Under the pieces are notes generated by a model that did not search any database, had not been told where the DNA came from, and saw only the letters and a program-made list of their open reading frames with translations. From Davidsoniella eucalypti (Eukaryota > Ascomycota > Sordariomycetes > Microascales > Ceratocystidaceae): a stretch of 63,046 bases of DNA. The position numbers and the translations under genes were made by a program. This document shows, one piece after another, positions 1-13,300 of the stretch (position 1 is its first letter; each line of letters starts with the position of its first letter). Location of the stretch: contig RMBW01000143.1 in assembly GCA_004009845.1 (NCBI GenBank), positions 1 to 63,046 on the forward strand. The letters run 5' to 3'.

Positions 1-3000
1 CATGATCGAACGACAAGTGCGTGAATAGTGTGGATTGGATGACTTTGATGACGTGCGGACTTGTAGGATTGGAACGTGAGATAAGGAAAAAAGCTGGCCC
101 CCAGATAAATAAAGAGAATTAGCCTCTTTGTGGAGGTGGCTTTTTTTTTCTTTCCATCTGGGGCAGAAGAAACGGGAGAAGAAGCCCCGAAGGATAAAAA
201 ATGATAGTGAAGGCTTGCAACAGCACAAAAAAGCAATGCCAGTAAATTTGCGCAGAAAACAAAATTATGGTGTGATATTGAGTAAGTTGTTAGGCTATTC
301 TGAATGCTCAAGCTTTGATTTGGCGAGCCACAGCATAGATAGAGAATTAAACCAAAATAGAGGACACCGACAAAGACCGCTGTGTTCGTGATTCTATGAC
401 CGACGACGGTTGGCCTTCTCTTTTGAGTTATCGAGGTATCTGTAAACCATGTTACGGATTGATTAGTAACACATGGCTTGACCGCATATGCATCTGCCTC
501 TATAACGAGATATAGATGACTATATTACCCACGGAGCAACGACATGTTTGTTTTAGCCTGCCAGACCGAAATGCACGGATATCCAGTTGCTGGCCCTTCT
601 CCACGCAGGATAAATATGGCGTTTGGCAGCACAACGATCTTTGTCATACTAGATACGATGAGATACTGGGGATAGATGGCAGTGGTAACGATAATAATAG
701 GTATCGACAATAGTGTTACCGAGAATATTCGAGATTGCCAAACGCAAGCAGTGCTACGGGGTCTATATGTACTTGTCGTTTTGCCATTGGGAGAGGAAAA
801 GTGGCCGGAGAAGGGCCGTGTGCAGTGGTCGTGAGAGGCTAATGTTTCTCCTATATATGGAGGTGGAAGACGCCATACCCGCCCGTCCAAGTGTTCTTGT
901 TTTAGAGTACCAGAATTGGAGATACACTACCTACGATACGAGACGACAACTATTAGTTGTTGCGGGCGTCCCATCTCTCGTAGCGAGACGACGTGGCTCT
1001 AGCTGGCGCCGTATCTGGGCCAAACCAGCCTACTTGAATTAGGAGGCGAAAAGAACGACAGTAACATTGCTATGATGGTTGACATGATATGAACACCCGA
1101 AAGCAAGAGTGTTTGCCGTGTGAAGTAGTCGCTGATTGTCTTGAACGCCGGTCACTAGAGAACAACAGATTGAAACGACGATAAATACGACCTAGATGTG
1201 ACAATAAAAGATAGCCATCAGTTCTACAGGTTGCTAAGACGCTGATTCGACTGACGAGAATCAAATGGGGGAAGGGCCAACTAAGCTCTAGAAACTAGAT
1301 TACAGTGTATTCTATCTCAATCCTGGCTATTTATTGACGGTCGACCCAAGCTTGACTTACAGTCTCAACGTTGCAGCCGCGACTCTACACTGGACAGAGA
1401 GAAGAAAGGAGGAGGGGCTATTTAAGCCGTGGCCGTGGAAGAGGCTTCACGCAAGAACACACAAGCTGTTGATCAAAGCAAGAAAATCGGTTGGGAGAGC
1501 GTACTGGCTTCCGACCGGTGCGCAGTGCCAAAGACAGTACAAAGGCTTTTGGAGATAGAAATTGGGCACAGAAAACATCGTCAGTGTCGCAGTAGCCCGA
1601 CAGTGAAAGGAAGCTTGGACGTGTCAACTGGAACAGGAAGTCTAAACCGTGACCACTTGGCCCCCCCCCAAATCTGAAGGAAGCTCCAGCAGTAGTCTTT
1701 CTTAGCCAGTGGTAGTAAATTAGACCATCGAGAAGTCACAATGCCGTAGCTGACTGGATAAATAGATGCCGTAGTCTTTGACGGACAGCCAACCAACAGG
1801 CTATTGTTTCTTTTGCGAGGCACTAATATAATGCGGTAGGAGTTACAGGCTTATATTCTACTTAGAAGACATTGGACTTGAGACGTCCAGACTCTTGTTA
1901 TTTGTAGTGGTTGTTTGTTGGCTTATATGAAATGGTGCGCGCCTCAACCTGTCCTGGCCAGACTGATGGCCATGATGCCATTTGGGGAGAATACATTGTA
2001 TGATGAAGATCGACCGACGGCGGCTCTGGCGGCGGGAAGCGAAGCGACCTGTATGCCGTTGCTTGTTGGTGTGCTATGTTTTAGTGTATATTTATGCATT
2101 TACATGTAACTGGAAGACAGGGCCATCTTCCGCGGATTAAACACATCTTGTTTGTCCTCTTCTTTTGATCAGTATGCGGTACTGGTGGGACAACCTTTTG
2201 CGAAGTTAGCAACTAGCAAAGAAAATGGACCAAAATGGAAAAAAAATTGCTAGAGCAATGATACACATTAAATCGGGAATCGGCCCTGTGAACTCGGCAA
2301 AGAGATTCCTCCTACATAATAGTAGGCTACAAGCGACCTTGAGATTTAATGGCATATAAAGGTAGGCAAGGCTCGGGCCCCGAGAAAGCTGCTTATCAAA
2401 AATAAAAAGGTGAATAGTTGACGATACATATTCATAGCTAACTAGCCCCATGAGACGAAGTGGTAGACGCGTCTGGCTCGTTGAGACCATCGACAACTGG
2501 ACGGGCTTTTAGTATATATATGCATTGTACAAGATGATTTCCCGGTCGAACTGTTTGGTTTGGATATCGGATATGTGATGACTTACATGCACGCATGCAT
2601 CTAATCTAATATGCAGTCCTCTTAGGAACTCTCAGTGACGACGAACGGAAAAGCCAGATATATCATTCAGGTATGGAGTCGGAGCACATCTCGCCGAAAC
2701 CAATGTATGTACTAGACGTACCAAAAGTACCAGAAGCACCTGACGATACAGTACGATACGGTGAATACGGTGCGTAATTGAGATGAGCCAGCCCAACTGG
2801 AGTCCGGGACAGAGAAGATCTGGCGATAAAACAGGCGCTTTTAAGCGTACATACATGTTAGAGTAATCCTAGGAATTAAATAACAAGGCGAGAAAGAGCT
2901 GACAGGTGGAGAGGATGCAGATATTCGGCCTGGTACTCGGTGTATACTGTGTGGCTTGTAGTAGTACACACGGCCTTTCAAACGGCTAGGACTCAACCGA

Positions 3001-4327
3001 CACTTGAACAAGCACCAGGTAGGCGGAGTTTCTCAAATAGAAACGGCAAAGCAACGCTGAAGAATGGTTTGACGTGTGTATAAAAGGCAGCAAATGGTCG
3101 GTGTGGAATTGACGCTGTTTTGCTATTGTTTAAGTAGAGGCGGTCAGATAATCATTGCAAAGTAAGTTAGAGTGTGATGTGGAAAAAGGTGGTGCATTTT
3201 GTGCGTTTACTGATATACTCGAGTGCTAACAACAACTGCCACAAGACAGCATCAACAACACTGCTTAGGTCAGCAATAAGTAGTCGCAACTAAGACAGCA
3301 AAGCAAGCAAAGCAATTTCTAGTTTTCTAGTCCAGTACGGCACAACCCCACCCAACACAGTGCGATTCGCCGCTACGCTGCCAACGGGTACTTGCCCTCT
3401 GGCCACAGGCCTGGTAGGCTGTCTGGGAAGGATACAATTACGCCGGCAAACTCGCCGTGCTGTGGCTCAACAGGGTAAAGAAACGGTAAAATCCCAAGAA
3501 AAACAACGACCAGCGCCCTGATCTGTGCTGGATCTCTCGGTAAAATTGAAAATTCGGAGCTTTTCCTGGCCTGAGGCCTGCCATAAACGGCAATAGTCCA
3601 GGGATTAATTTAACTATTTTTTTCTTTTATTCTCTTTCTTTTTTCTTCTGGCCGTTGAATTTGTTTTGGCTGCTGAAGCTGCTAAACAAGTCGTTGCGTT
3701 TCTGTTTCCCGAATTCCTTGATACGACACTACGCTGGCAGTGCCTTCCTGCTTCTGCACCTTGCGTTCTGCAATTACTTCTTACTAAGAGCCTAACAGCG
3801 CCTGTTTCTTTGCTCCTGCTTGCAAACCTTCTTTCCACTCTCTTTTTATTCTCACCACTCATCGTAAATCTCATTTTTGGCAATTGCCGAAACCATAGCC
3901 AAGCAATCAGCCAGACGTCTCCTGTTATCCTATCGCGTGTTGTCTTTTCTGCTTCATACAACTGTATAATCGACTTATCTACGACTTTCGTCGCTTCTTT
4001 CGCTTGGTGTACTGGCCCGTGTTACAGCAAAAAAGCAGCCAACAATTCTGCTTTCTCAGCTTCTCGTCTTCGTTGCCGACATAACCCGTCGTATTATTCC
4101 ATATGAGCCGCCCATATTAAGGCTTCTCCGCATTAGCTGTGCCCGCCCACTCCGTTATCTTGAATCAGATCAACCCTCTTCCAAGACGGACTTACGTATC
4201 CAACCTCCACGAGCGAGGTCTGGCGCCATCGTTCTTTCTGCACACTCCGATCTTCTCTTCTGAGAACCCCCAGACCCCGAGGGTCTGGAGGCAAGTCTCA
4301 ATAACCTCACACGCTAGCTAGCCCGCC
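1..4327. other. Intergenic / upstream region of the F-box gene, no supported gene
   Basis: All open frames here are short (at most about 146 codons), overlap one another on both strands and show no family motif I recognise. The stretch from about 3605 to 4320 is strongly pyrimidine-rich on the + strand (repeated CTTT/TTCT runs), which is typical of promoters and leaders of fungal housekeeping genes. It probably contains the promoter and a long 5' leader of the F-box gene starting at 4328. Several ATGs lie in that leader, so upstream ORFs are possible if transcription starts near 3620. No tRNA, rRNA or transposase signal was seen. Confidence 0.5.
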
Positions 4328-6032
4328 ATGGACCCCCCAAATATGGGCGAGTTCGCCTCGGAGCGCTTCTTCCACAAGCTCAACGTCCACGAGAGCCAGA
4401 ACATCGACGCTTCGACGACCCAGATCCCCACCGCATCAACCTTTATCCTGCCTGTCCGTGAAGGCAAATATCTCGGCGATGGAGCCTCAAATCTCACCCA
4501 GGATGCCCGGCAAAAGGCTAGCTTTGCATCTGCCCTCAGATCTAAACTCCTCAAGACTCACTCTGGATCTGAACATGACTTTGCGCCGTACACAGAGAAG
4601 TCTGTGGCCTCGCGTCGCAAAAGGTACAGTAGTCTCTGTTGTGACAATAGACTAGTCTGTAATGAACTTTTCAGCTAACATATATCTCAGTATACAATCT
4701 CTCGGTGTTCTCTTCCGCAGTCTGCCCATTGAGCTTCAACTACAAGTCCTCGAACTTCTTCCGTTCTCCGATATTCTCAATCTCCGCCTAGTCTCTAAAA
4801 GCTGGCATGAAATGATCACGACTCAACAAGTATATATTGCGAGATACCACCTGAAGCGCGACATCCCAGCATATGCTCTTCGTCTGTATCCCATCCCTGA
4901 TAACCAGTCTGAATGGTTCTACCATATGTGCGGTCTTTGGAGCCGGCTGCACATCTCGGCAAAGATGGCGCACTTGACCTGCGAATGGGTAGAGGCTGAA
5001 ATCTTCTTGCGACGAACTCCTGCTCAGAAAGCAGAATTTGCACCTTCAAGAGAGCGTATGCGGCGACGCTTGATACCGCTTGTCTTTACCATCTTTCACT
5101 TCTTCGAATCGTATCGCCGGCTGCATCTCGAGTACATACAAAACAACCGAGGCTATGGAATGCGCTTCCAGCCGTATACAATGAACCCTATTGAGGCTGA
5201 TATCATGGCCGGCTACGACAACCACACACTGCTCCGGGTTCACGAAGTGTTCCCTGTGATAATATCAACCTTTTGCCGGCAACTGCGCCCACCCACATAT
5301 GTCGGTACTATCGAGAGAAACATTAGAGGTTACTTGAAGGACAAGCCGGCCGACGAAATCGTCTCTGCTATCCTGTGTATCGGCGGCCCATATCAAATGA
5401 TTCGTTTGTGGGAAATCATTGGCTACAATCACCGTCGCAATGCCGTCGACCATTGGTACGATAGTCTGACTGTAGATCGCAAACGCCTTGCTCCAACACA
5501 TAGCAACGGCCAGTCATATAACGCACCACCAATACCTCAACAAGCAGCTTCACCTGCCCCTCCAGTGAAGACAAAGCATAAATTCCTCGGTCGTCTAAGC
5601 CGCAAGAAGTCGATGGCTGGCTTCCAATCGTCCAAGTCTGCCACACCAGAAATCGCATTACCCATGCCCACAATGGCATATGCCGTACCAGAGCCAGAAT
5701 ACAACCCATTAGTTCCCGAGAACAACCCGATGTATCGTGGTCGTCCTATGGCACCACTACCGGCCTATATCAACAAGCAACTCGTGGCGGATATGCCCGT
5801 GTTACAACAGATCTGGGCCTTCACGGCGGAGGCTCTCATCATGGAGCGTCGTGTGGTCGAGAGACCACAAGATATTAAGCGTAACGGCCACGTGCTATTC
5901 GATCTGATTCGTGAGCCTACCATGGCCGACGAAGACGAGATATGGTATGGTCGTGAGTTGCTTGATTCCATGCGTCCTTTGGTGAAGCAACTGGACTCGA
6001 TGGATATTGATGAACCCTCGGTGTTGTTTTAG
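4328..6032 (+). CDS. F-box protein, two exons
   Basis: Exon 1 is 4328-4623. The intron starts with GTACAG at 4624. Two in-frame acceptors exist: TCTCAG ending 4690 (67-nt intron, GCTAACA branch-like site 12 nt before it) and TCCGCAG ending 4720. With the first, the protein is 545 aa. Residues about 110-145 form a clear F-box (LPIELQLQVLELLPFSDILN, then RLVSKSWHEM), the Skp1-binding module of SCF ubiquitin ligases. The rest is a helical region without WD40 or LRR repeats that I can see. A basic Ser/Pro-rich linker falls near residues 390-440 and an acidic end near the C-terminus. Its substrate cannot be told from sequence. Start chosen as the first ATG, preceded by a CT-rich leader. The neighbour on the right is convergent (TSL1-like). 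Confidence 0.85.
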
Positions 6033-7305
6033 ATCAAATGTCTATAAGACATGCTCTGATTTAGGGCATATATTTCTTTCTACTTATTCTCTGCTATTGT
6101 TATTTTCCTATGTCACGATACCCCTTCTATTTCTTTTTATCTCTTCTGTCACTTTATCTTTCTTCCTACTCATATTTCTCTTTGTTTTATCTTCTTACGG
6201 GTTTCCTTTTTTTTCTTCCTCGTTTGTATATCTGTATACAGGATACTTGGCATTTACAGGCGTTCTATTCCAATCCATTATTTCATCACCACCAATTACA
6301 CAGGTTAATGATCCTTCACCCCGTTGTTAACTACTACCTTTCTTATCAAATATTATTTCCTTTGTCTATCTATTTTGTCGGTTTATACTCTACTTGGTTC
6401 GGCTTTTTGTAGTTTTTGCAAATAATTGCTATCTCTATCTGGTTTATTTTTGTTCTCTTGAGATATTTACATACCTGTCAGGTTTTCCAACTTTTCTTTC
6501 TGTCCTTTTTCTACTCGTCATGAAATCCATTTTATTGGATCATGTTTGTATATCATATAAATATATCTATAAATGCCTCGAAGTCCTATTTTATGAGTTG
6601 AAATCTTTTACTCTTTTTTCCATGTTAGTGATTAAAACCTAATATCACTTTACAAAATCTTGAGACAGGACTACTGTGGTGACGTATAAGACGAAGAAAG
6701 ATAAGATACAAGATATTGCTACGTGATAGTCTAAATAAAGCATGGATATTAATTAGGATGTACGTAGACGAAGATATTGGCTTTCTGGAAGTAAAACATT
6801 ATTACAGAAGAAGTGATATTGACTATAAATAGATACTAAGAAAGAGCAAAACATTTACTGAGATGAGATATAAAGAAAGTATCATTGCTCTGGCGCTTGT
6901 GTAAGATAGATGAAGAAAAAAAAAAGAGTAGCATCGAACATCAAAGGATAATTGATGATTACATGGTAGGGCGAGTGTATGTATATTTCCATCTTGTTAA
7001 GGTATTTCTGGTGTCATTGTATCGATTACAATCGACGGTAAAGTAAACATCGTAATGGAGAAGGAAGATAGAGGGTTACATAATCAAAAGCGTCCATCGA
7101 GGTGTAAGATGGTAGGAATAACGTGAAAGAAAGAAATTGTATATAAAACGACAATCGTGAAATGTAATAAAGAAGATGGATGTATGCCGATGGAACGCCA
7201 GACAAGAGGAACAGAAACGATTAAAGAAAAGAAAAGAAAAAAAAACAAAGCCTACACCGTATTTTTTAAAAGGTTGCTAGAAAATTGCCGTTGTGTACTA
7301 CTAGC
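6033..7305. other. Convergent intergenic region (3' ends of F-box and TSL1-like genes)
   Basis: The first ~600 bases are very T/C-rich on the + strand and give long but low-complexity frames. The rest is A/T-rich with poly-A/G runs such as 7202-7245. I see no gene. It most likely holds the two 3' untranslated regions and polyadenylation signals. Confidence 0.5.
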
Positions 7306-10300
7306 TTATAGTTGAGACAGCTTCTGTAGAGCAACAAGGACACCTATAGAAAATGAGTTAGTAAATATAATCCTGTGTAAGTAGTAGACAATCTAACGTA
7401 GATAGTAACTTACCATTCACACCTTGGGAGATCGTGGCATTGGCCTCGGTGCTACGGCTGCCTAGGCACACGGTAGTGACATTTTCGATAGCACCCTCGT
7501 ACTTGAGATCGTTTGCCCAGCGGAAAACTTTTTCATCTTCACGGCCATCACCAACGACCATCATGAAATCAAAAGGCTTCTGGTTCTCATCAGCACCAGT
7601 TGATATGCCTTGCTTTAGATTCGAGAAAACCTGTTGAGCCGCTGTACTCTTGGTCCAGTCGATAGGTTCGACAACCATAAGGCCGTCGGCTGGAACGGCA
7701 TGGACACGTTGCTGCTCACAAGCATCGTTGATATGGGCAGCACAGTCCTGAGCTAGACGAGATGCAGATTCGAAGTCGTCTGCATTTTTGTAGTGGAAAA
7801 TGATACTGCAGCGACGCTCTTCAACTTCGGCGCCGGGGGTACGCTCGAGATAGTAAGTCATGATGGCCATTACGGGCTCCTTCCAGGCATTGATCTGGTT
7901 GAGGTCGGCAATGGTAGTCCAAGTATCGCTACCACAATCTTTGACGAAACAGCCATTCTCAGCAATCAAGCCGAGGTTCGAGACTCCCTTGAAGTGACGG
8001 TCTAGTTCTTCCGGGCGGCGACCAGACATGACGTATACAGTGTTTTGCTCGTTCACAAGAAGGTCTGTAAGAATGTTGCAGGTGCGCTGAGGGCTTACTG
8101 GGATAATCTGCGTAACAGGACCCCAGTTGATCAGCGTACCTTCGTAATCGAGCAAGAAGAATCGGCGAGAGGACTTCTCGTATTGGCGTGATAGAGCAGC
8201 TATGGACAACCGGGGAACGGAAGTTTGGTCTCGGCGATGCTGTTCGTCGTAGACATGGTCGAGGCGCGATAGGAACTCTGTGAACCAATGCTCACCTGTA
8301 TGATGCATGACTGAGTTGTACAGTTTGTTCCAGCGGTCAGCCTTCTCAGCGTCCTGCATATCGAGAGCTTTGCCAATGGCCTCAGCGCATTGGCGGTAAT
8401 CCCAGGGATTGACTGCAAGTTCAACACCGCCGAAGATTGATGAAGTTCCAGTAAACTCAGACAAAATCAAAGAGCCGTGCTTCTTCTCGGGGAAGTACTT
8501 TCCATCCTGGCAGAATAAGAACTCGTGGGAGGTCAGATTCATTCCCTCTCTCTGACTGGTGATTATGAGAGCATCCGCAATGGTCAGAAGGGCTAGGTAT
8601 TGCGGGTAGTCAATGTCCTGCTTGAGGTAGACAACAGGTTGATACGCCAGATTAGCCCACGACGAGTTTACACGGGTCACGATATCAGACACGGTTGCAT
8701 CAAGATCGGCGTTCTCGCTACCAGATAGTGCAACTTGGATGAGGACGGTGTTGTTGCGGTACTGCGGGTTTTTGTTAAGGAAAAGCTCGTATGAAAGAAG
8801 CTTCTGGCGCACACCACGGACATTGTCTAACTTGTCACGAGCAACGATGAGGCGCTTACCGCGGTAACGGTCCTGAAGAACTTCAATCCACTGCCTAACG
8901 GCCTCATCTTCGCGATGACGAGCTAGGCTGACGGGATCAATACCAATGGGCATGCCAATGACGTCGACAAATCTATCCTCAAGCTGCAAACCCTCGGGGG
9001 TGGCCTCGGCACTCAGTAGCCTACTGCAAGTCTGAAGGAAGTGGCGGGTGTACTCGTGAATCTGGAAGCCAACCATATTGGCACCAAGCATGCCTTCAAG
9101 TAGCTGGGTGCGAACGGCAAGGCAACGGAAGACCTCGGAGGATGGGAAAGCTACGTGCAGGAAGAACCCGATCTTGGCATCGGGCAACTTGGCGCGGACC
9201 ATGCCGGGCACAAGCAGCAGATGGTAGTCATGGACCCAGACAACATCGCCGCGTTTCCAGTTCTTTATGATCTTGTCGGCAAAGGCCTGGTTGACGTTGA
9301 CGTAGTACTTCCATGAATGGTCTTCGTATGCCTTGCTCTTGGGGCTGTCGGGAATCTGGTAGTGGAAGACGGGCCATAGAATTTGCTTGCAGAAGTGGGA
9401 GTAGTGGCCGTCGAAATCCTTGTCGCTACACCACACGGCAAGCATGTCGTGCTCGGTAGCGAGACGATCCTCGATATCCTGCTTCTGGTGGGTGCCCTCA
9501 AGAGCATCGGTGGGCATGCCTAGGGTTCCAACCCAGGTGAAATCGTGCACGCGGCCTTCACGGCGGGCAGCTATAGCTGCATTACGGAGTCCGCCGTTGC
9601 CCTGCTCGGCGTTGCAGATGTGCCAGTTAGCGTGAGCGAAGACTCTGTTGTGGCTTTCGCTACGGGTCAGAGCGCGGGGTTGAGTGACTCCTTGGCGGCT
9701 GAGCACCCTGGCCTTTTCTATGGTACGGGCCGCCTCAGTGAGCATGGCACGCGGCGGTGATATAGCACGGCTAAGCGGCTGGTTCTTGCGGCCGCCCCAG
9801 ATGGGGGACGACTTGTCTACCGGTGCGTGAGATCCGGGGCTGGGAGGGGACGGGTATAGCGCAAAGCCATCCTCGTTGGCGAAGGGATCTAGAGGCGCAT
9901 TGTCGATGGGCGAATCGGGCGGAGTGATGTCATTTCTGTTGAATAGACTGGGGTTTGCCGTAATGTTTTGCGAAGCGGAACGACTCTTCTTGCGCTCAGG
10001 GTGGTTGACGGGGCGGATGGCATTTGGCGGAGTTCCAGGAAGATCGAAGTGAATCGTCTTGGGCAAAAACCTAGTAGGAGGAGATCCATTGTGTTAATCA
10101 AACTGTAGATTTATGCATTGTAGTTTTGGTACAGGGTAGTGTGGCGAATGCCACTGATATAAAGGAAGCATATATATTGTGTACGGCATGGCTAGTGACA
10201 AGGCAGTATGCGAAGTGACTAAAAAGGCAACTGACAGACTGGGCTTGGACCCGGTTGGCAATAACAAAACAACAGTGGCAGCAATATATTCAGGCGGGGA

Positions 10301-10352
10301 GGGGAGTATCTGGCTGGTGTAAGACCTACAGTGATGCAATGAAGACAGTCAT
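7306..10352 (-). CDS. TSL1: Trehalose-6-phosphate synthase complex regulatory subunit (TSL1/TPS3/TslA type), three exons
   Basis: Model: complement(join(7306..7343,7414..10070,10330..10352)), 905 aa. A glycosyltransferase-20 (TPS-like) domain spans about residues 154-614 and a trehalose-phosphatase-like HAD domain about 635-890. Both look degenerate. The TPS glucose-6-P loop is replaced by NGGLRNAA, HTPFP is HVAFP, and the HAD motif reads LLDYEGTL (D649, E651) instead of DYDGT. The last HAD motif is GDGREDEKVF. This pattern, plus a disordered N-terminus, fits the non-catalytic subunits that stabilise the Tps1-Tps2 complex and trehalose accumulation in the cytosol. The large frame has no ATG of its own. 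A 23-nt exon encoding MTVFIASL, donor GTAGGT, acceptor CTACTAG, restores an N-terminus I recall from fungal TslA proteins. The last 38-nt exon gives a GVNGVLVALQKLSQL end. An AGGGG stress element lies in intron 1. Residual phosphatase activity cannot be excluded. Confidence 0.9.
10300..10304 (+). promoter_or_regulatory. AGGGG (STRE-type) motifs near the TSL1-like start
   Basis: AGGGG occurs at 10300-10304 inside intron 1 of the TSL1-like gene, and again at 10855-10859 about 500 bp upstream of its ATG. AGGGG/CCCCT is the Msn2/4-type stress response element of fungi, and trehalose genes are classical targets. A five-base motif is frequent by chance, so this is suggestive only. Confidence 0.3.
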
Positions 10353-13300
10353 GGCTACCGGCTACTGTAGCGAGAGTTTGATGAAGAAATGAATATAAAG
10401 TTTGTGTTCATACAGAGACGAAGTTCAGAGAGAGAACAAGAATGAAGATGAAGGGACTTGGCTGGTCTTAATAGTTATAGAACAAAAGAAAGCCAGAGAA
10501 GAAGAATCGGGAGAGGTCGATCTTGGTAGAAAGGATGAGACGCAGCAAATGCCAGTGGAAAGTCAGAGCGGTTGGTTAGGCCGAATACTGGGTGTTTGCT
10601 GATATGGCTGGGGGTAGGCTCAGCAAAAGAACGTGCGTTTTTGGTAGTGGGCGGGTCGGTTGGACGACAGAGAAAGAGAGAAGAACTAAGACAACGAGTA
10701 TCTATAGAGAGATGGGGAGAGGGTTCCAATAGCCCTGGGGCGTGTTGATGTTTGTCACAGTGGAAGACAATGGGAGACACCGAGGCACAGAATCAACACA
10801 AAGGGCCAAAAAGGTAAGATGAAGAGAACAGAGTGGACGAAGTAGATTCTGAAGAGGGGCTGAGTAGATGATATAGCAAGGTAAAAGGTAAGAAAGCTCT
10901 TGTTGCCTCTCCGCCAAGATGTAATACAATGGTAATGCAGAAAAAGAAGCAATGAGAAGTATGGGAAGAAGTGAGAAACTGTGAACTGTGGATTTATGAC
11001 GAGGAGGGTCGTAGGCCTGTGCCGGAAGCTTTTTTTCCCCCAGCGGTTCAGACTACTATGTGAAATAGAGCTTTGGGCCTTGGTGCCAAACAGGGCTATA
11101 TGGATAAATGGCCTGTAACTAGAGATATAGAGACAAGTGGAGTGGGTGAATTAGACATCAAGGCGACGCAAAGCCAATGCTACATCCAACTCGATGTTCA
11201 ACTCGATATAACGGGCGGATGGCGTTGGCAGTGTCAATGATTGGCTCTATTATTTATATCAGATTGGGAGATGATAAAGCGGAAGAGATGGGAAGAGGCT
11301 CAGAGAGCAAGATTAGAGGAGAAAAATTCATACAGGATCTAGAACCAAACGCAACAACTACCAATAGAAAAAATATATGAAAAGGGTAATGAATGCGCTC
11401 CTTCAAACAGGCGATTAGCCGTAAGGAAGGGAAGACACACCTTATCCAGCTTAACGGCACTCAAAGGTTTGATTCTTTGATATTACATAATATACAGCGG
11501 TAAATCAACTGGCCATGCCATAGGCCCAGATGTTCACATACAGATAGAGCCCGATATAATCATTTCTCGCCAACTCTCTCTTCTACTCAACACAGTATCT
11601 CGTGCTTACGATATTTACGGTATGGGTGGTGATCTAAATCGGCAGGAATAGGCTGACAGGGAAGGCAGCTGCGGCTATACAGGGTAGTTGTTATCACGGC
11701 TTGCCAAAAACCGAGTAGCTACGTTATGCTCTTGGTGTGTGCGGTATAATTGACGTAATGGGGCAGCAGGAACAACAAGCGAGTTTACTAGAAACTGCGG
11801 CATCCAACAGTCGAAAAGGCAGCAACAATGGTGAATACAGTGCGCAGACCTCGATTCCAGTCCGTGATATCCAGGACGACTCTGATAATTAGCGCACTAC
11901 GCTAATGCTACAGCGGCAAAGGCACTGAGAAGCATCAAGAGACAGGTTGTTCTTGCTTTTTTTTTTTTTCCTCCGGCGGCCGCTCCCGAGCTCACTGGGC
12001 GGGCTCATTACGGCGTTCCTTTTCACCGCCTTGCATATCGTGTATCTCTGTTGGGTAGGAGCTTTCTTCTTTCTTCTTGTTTTTGATTATTCCACTCATT
12101 TCTAATCAAAAACAACATGTCTAGCCAGAATCTTTCTTTTCTTTATCATTTTACGTCTTAATGTGGATCACGTGCCAGCAAGAATACGATATACATGCAC
12201 TGTGCAAAACCAGGGTTTAGACGACCCGACCTAGTTAGTGTTCATGTGCTAACCCAGTAGTCATGTGAACAAAAACGATCCCCAAAGTGGCCGATATTTC
12301 GTGTATAACTCTGCATGGAGACGTGGTTTCGTTCTTGGACCACGAACGGACTTTCGGCGATGGATCAAGGAGTGTATATTTGCTAATAGAATAGAAGCTT
12401 GAGGCTCGTCGCGGTTACGCCCCCCCCTTTACGGAATATTCTGCCAGCTTCTATCCGACGGCGTTGGCTGATATCAGAATATCTATCTATCGGGGTCAAA
12501 AATAGTGCTAGTACAACGTATCGATGGGGTTCAACTGGGTCCAAATCTGCGAAATTACTTAGCGAAGATTCCAGAACTGCCTAACCCAAGTCAAGCATAA
12601 TGGTATACATTTCAGTATATCACACAGACAGCGAGTGAGAAAAAGACACGACTAGAACCACGATGTAGTGTATCTCACGAAGAATAATAGGGGATACCAT
12701 TCGCAGACTACCTGCGAATAATAATAACCAAAGCCGAAAAGGCAAGCCTACGCCTAAAAAGAATATCAGGCCCGAGAAGCATCTTCTTTGTCTATTAACT
12801 TGCCTTCGTGACTCGACATGTCTAGCCGAACCTACTCAAAGGCCAACATTGCCGCAGAGAATAGTTTGGTGCGGGCTTACTTGAGCTAAGCTATATTTGG
12901 CATACTATTGTACCAAAACAAAGCAAAAAAGAAAGGTTAAGCGTAGATCAGTCAGTCCGATTACAGTTGGTTCGAAGTTGAGGAGGTCCGCGTGAGGCCA
13001 TATAATCTTTGCTTACATTTAGATATGTAAGTGGATGAGTTTGCAGTATGGCTCTCATGCACTATACAGATACATCTGAACTCGTTGTTTCCACGAGCAA
13101 AGATAGAAAAAAGACGGCCCGAGATTAAATCACAGATACACAACCAGATACATGGGCTCAAATCGGCCACAGCATCGCATAACAATAAACACAATGGCAC
13201 AGCGTTCCTTAGCTGTAGGCTCAGTAGCAGTTATAGCCGTGGTTATATTCGGCGATACTCGAATAGCAGAGTCGCTGTCTTCTCCCCGCCGCGCTGTTTT

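Noticed and set aside
3666..4106. 146-codon frame before the F-box gene
   Set aside because: Composition (Leu/Ser/Phe-rich) follows from the pyrimidine-rich leader; the opposite strand is equally open.
10089..10089. ATG just upstream of the large TSL1 frame as its start
   Set aside because: It lies in a different frame (MDLLLLGFCPRR) and inside intron 1 of the preferred model; the in-frame 5' extension meets TAA.
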